Positions 34,144 through 35,659 of a stretch of 35,659 bases of DNA are shown in pieces. Numbering within the stretch: position 1 is the stretch's first letter; each line of letters starts with the position of its first letter. The notes beneath the pieces are model-generated. The model searched no databases. It was given only the letters and a program-made list of their open reading frames with translations, and was not told where the DNA came from. The translations under genes and the position numbers were made by a program. The stretch lies in contig JADGDT010000024.1 of NCBI GenBank assembly GCA_016744755.1, positions 1 through 35,659 of the forward strand, written 5' to 3'. Source of the DNA: Ichthyobacteriaceae bacterium (GTDB lineage: Bacteria > Bacteroidota > Bacteroidia > Flavobacteriales > JADGDT01).

Positions 34144-34722
34144 TTATTGTATTAGACCTTGAATATTTGTAGTGAATAACTTTACAGCAATAGCTAGTAG
34201 TATTATCCCAAAAACCTTACGTATCACGCTTATTCCAGCTTTTCCAAGTACACGTTCTATTACATCAGATTTTTTCAAAACGATATAAACTAATATCAAG
34301 TTTAGTATAATTCCGATAATTATATTTATAGTTTCAAGTTCTGCTTTTAACGATAATATGGATGTTAAGCTTCCAGCACCTGCAATCAATGGGAAAGCAA
34401 GGGGTACAATTGAAGCTGTTTCTGGCTCTTCGTCCTTGAAAAGTGTTATCCCTAGAATCATTTCTAATGCGAAAAAGAAAAATATAAATGAACCCGCTAC
34501 TGCAAATGAGTTTACATCAATTCCTATAAGTTTTAATATTTCTTCACCCACAAATAAGAAGGAAATCATAATAATACCCGAAACAATAGAGGCTTTCTTA
34601 GATTGTATATGTCCTACTTTAGCTTTTAAATTAAGTATTAATGGAATACTACCAATAATATCAATAACAGCAAAAAGTACCATTGTAGCCGTTATTATTT
34701 GTCTAATGTTTATATCTAACAT
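34144..34722 (-). CDS. MarC family integral membrane protein
   Basis: A 192-residue inner-membrane protein with six hydrophobic segments. Family features are VLFAVIDIIGSIPLIL at the N-terminus, ILGITLFKDEEPETASIVPLAFPLIAGAGSLTSIL in the middle (in parts ILGITLFKDEE, VPLAFPLIAGAGSLTSIL) and the terminal KVFGIILLAIAVKLFTTNIQ. The PLAFPLIAGPG-type motif is the MarC/YhgN/YchE signature. Despite the name (multiple antibiotic resistance locus) no drug-resistance function is established; a transporter role is suspected. It heads a unit with the 54-residue membrane protein. A TATATTTG box is 28 bp upstream. Confidence 0.9.
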   Translation of the reverse strand: MLDINIRQIITATMVLFAVIDIIGSIPLILNLKAKVGHIQSKKASIVSGIIMISFLFVGEEILKLIGIDVNSFAVAGSFIFFFFALEMILGITLFKDEEPETASIVPLAFPLIAGAGSLTSILSLKAELETINIIIGIILNLILVYIVLKKSDVIERVLGKAGISVIRKVFGIILLAIAVKLFTTNIQGLIQ

Positions 34723-34750
34723 AACTAAAACATAGTTTGAAAATTTCGTG

Positions 34751-34758
34751 CAAATATA
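34751..34758 (-). promoter_or_regulatory. -7 box (TATATTTG) of marC
   Basis: The minus strand reads TATATTTG, 28 bp upstream of the marC start. Confidence 0.5.
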
Positions 34759-34881
34759 AATTTTAACTTACTAAAATTAACTTTTTAAAGTTAAAAAACT
34801 CTTAAAAGTTTAGCAATTTGATTGTTTGTAATTTTTATTCTATGGTTGTAAATATTTAACTATAAATAGAATATACTTAAT

Positions 34882-34889
34882 TATATTTG
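34882..34889 (+). promoter_or_regulatory. -7 box (TATATTTG) of the DUF3109 gene, very close to its start
   Basis: TATATTTG ends only 4 bp before the ATG at 34894. If it is the true -7 element, transcription would begin at or within a few bases of the start codon, giving a leaderless or nearly leaderless mRNA. Confidence 0.5.
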
Positions 34890-34893
34890 CGGT

Positions 34894-35475
34894 ATGATAC
34901 AAATAGGAAAAACACTTATTTCTGAAAATATTATTGAAGAACAATTTGTGTGTAATATTGCAAAGTGTAAAGGTGAGTGTTGCGTACAAGGTGATGCTGG
35001 AGCACCTTTAGAACAAGGCGAATTAGAAATCCTTGATGATGTTTTCGAAAAAGTAAAACCTTATATTACCGCCAAAGGTATAGAGTCTGTTGAGGAACAC
35101 GGTACGTGGACTAAGGATGAGTTTGATGAATTGGTAACACCGTTAATTGATGGTAAGGAATGTGCCTACACTGTTTTCGATAAAGCAGGTGTAGCAAAAT
35201 GTGGAATTGAAGATGCCTACAACGATGGTGCTATTACTTGGCGAAAACCAGCTTCATGCCATTTATATCCTATTCGAGTAACGGAATATTCAGAATTTTC
35301 GGCAGTAAATTATCACGAGTGGGATATTTGCTCTTCGGCTTGTACGCTAGGCGAAGAACTAAAAGTTCCTGTTTACAAATTCTTGAAAGAACCACTTATT
35401 ACAAAGTTTGGAAAAAATTGGTACAAGGAATTAGAAAAAGTAGCCGATGAATACTTGAAGCAATTTAGTAAGTAA
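34894..35475 (+). CDS. DUF3109 family cysteine-rich protein (YkgJ-like)
   Basis: A 193-residue cytoplasmic protein with nine cysteines: Cys20, 25, 29 and 30 in FVCNIAKCKGECCVQGD, Cys90, Cys103, Cys122 in ASCHLYPIRV, and Cys146 and Cys150 in ICSSACTLG. The C-x4-C-x3-CC block followed by DAGAPLE and the later SCHLYP motif match DUF3109, related to the YkgJ/FliB-type putative zinc- or iron-sulfur-binding family. A metal-binding role is likely, but the reaction is unknown. The N-terminus MIQIGKTLIS aligns with the usual family start, supporting ATG 34894. The next gene is the probable dgt. Confidence 0.82.
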   Translation: MIQIGKTLISENIIEEQFVCNIAKCKGECCVQGDAGAPLEQGELEILDDVFEKVKPYITAKGIESVEEHGTWTKDEFDELVTPLIDGKECAYTVFDKAGVAKCGIEDAYNDGAITWRKPASCHLYPIRVTEYSEFSAVNYHEWDICSSACTLGEELKVPVYKFLKEPLITKFGKNWYKELEKVADEYLKQFSK

Positions 35476-35513
35476 ACTAGTTTTTTAGTTTTCTAATTTA
35501 TATGAATTTTACT

Positions 35514-35562
35514 AAAGCCTATAGCATAAAGCCAATTGCTAAAGGTCAAAAGCAAAAAGCAA
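35514..35562 (+). repeat. Seven tandem heptads (AAAGCYA type) upstream of dgt
   Basis: AAAGCCT, ATAGCAT, AAAGCCA, ATTGCTA, AAGGTCA, AAAGCAA, AAAGCAA run without a gap in a strict 7-bp phase. The array stops 7 bp before the dgt ATG. It is the same unit type as at 19898-19939. CAATTGCT (35533-35540) and AGCAATTG (35558-35565) could also pair as an 8-bp stem. Confidence 0.6.
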
Positions 35563-35569
35563 TTGAGAT

Positions 35570-35659
35570 ATGATGAAATGGGAAGATTTATTATCGTTGA
35601 AAAGACACGGTGATGTAAATAAAAGATTGAGAATAGAACAAGATGAAACTCGTTCGGGT
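35570..35659 (+). CDS. dgt: Deoxyguanosinetriphosphate triphosphohydrolase, N-terminal part (cut by window end)
   Basis: Thirty codons open to the window edge: MMKWEDLLSLKRHGD, then VNKRLRIEQDETRSG. This matches the start of Bacteroidota dGTPases (MNW-x-x-LLS-x-KR-x-G ... E-x-DETR-x-F), HD-domain enzymes that hydrolyse dGTP to deoxyguanosine and triphosphate. The HD motif and catalytic residues lie beyond the window. Two tandem ATG codons (35570 and 35573) are possible starts. A heptad-repeat array ends 7 bp upstream. Confidence 0.75.
   Translation, partial: MMKWEDLLSLKRHGDVNKRLRIEQDETRSG

Noticed and set aside
34358-34735. 125-codon frame antisense to marC
   Set aside because: It mirrors the marC codons exactly. 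MarC motifs on the other strand are clear.
35514-35562. Heptad array considered as a CRISPR-like repeat
   Set aside because: Units are 7 bp with no spacers; nothing in the window resembles CRISPR repeats or cas genes.

Overview
This window is a low-GC, chromosomal stretch of a Bacteroidota genome, most likely Flavobacteriia-like. Four things point there: (1) the gliding genes gldB and gldC beside nadE; (2) a dcw cluster in the order mraZ-rsmH-ftsL-ftsI-murE-mraY-murD-ftsW-murG-murC-ftsQ-ftsA-ftsZ-yqeY, with no murF, ddl or murB inside; (3) Bacteroidota-type -7 promoter boxes (TAnnTTTG) in front of nearly every transcription unit; (4) families largely confined to or typical of the phylum (DUF3078, DUF3109, an ISAon1-like transposase relic). 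No rRNA, tRNA, CRISPR array or prophage was seen.

Layout. 1-600: transposase relic and non-coding DNA. 598-2146 (minus): a two-gene unit of a small lipoprotein and an outer-membrane protein with a PagL-like His-x-Ser-Asn signature. 2199-2370: a 152-bp MITE-like element with perfect 18-bp terminal inverted repeats and a 10-bp target duplication. 2562-8380 (plus): a complete tripartite RND efflux operon (adaptor lipoprotein, inner-membrane pump, outer-membrane channel), closed by a strong terminator. 8443-10013: a K+ channel-like protein converging on nadE. 10180-11495: gldB-gldC, then a bidirectional terminator. 11570-12959 (minus): alpha/beta hydrolase plus engB. 13301-29747 (plus): the division and cell-wall cluster, preceded by a 10-bp-phased array of GTG boxes that looks like the MraZ operator. 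The only long gap inside the cluster (mraY-murD, 170 bp) carries heptad repeats and a GAGCGGAGCCGAAGG hairpin. 29823-33762 (minus): trxB, a DUF3078 outer-membrane protein and dxs. 33825-33956: a structured intergenic element. 33976-34722 (minus): marC and an overlooked 54-codon membrane-protein gene. 34894-35475 (plus): a cysteine-rich DUF3109 protein. 35570-end: the first 30 codons of a probable dgt.

How it works together. The dcw products make the peptidoglycan precursor (MurE with the meso-diaminopimelate-type DNPR motif, MurD, MurC, MraY, MurG), polymerise and cross-link it at the septum (FtsW, FtsI) and organise the divisome (FtsQ, FtsL, FtsA, FtsZ). Spacing of -29 to +49 bp between most genes suggests one long transcript with a possible break at mraY-murD. 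The coding content is ordinary for the phylum. The least explained material is intergenic: the MITE, the phased mraZ operator, the heptad repeats at two loci, the GAGGGAT...AGCCCGACC element, and the small gene behind marC.
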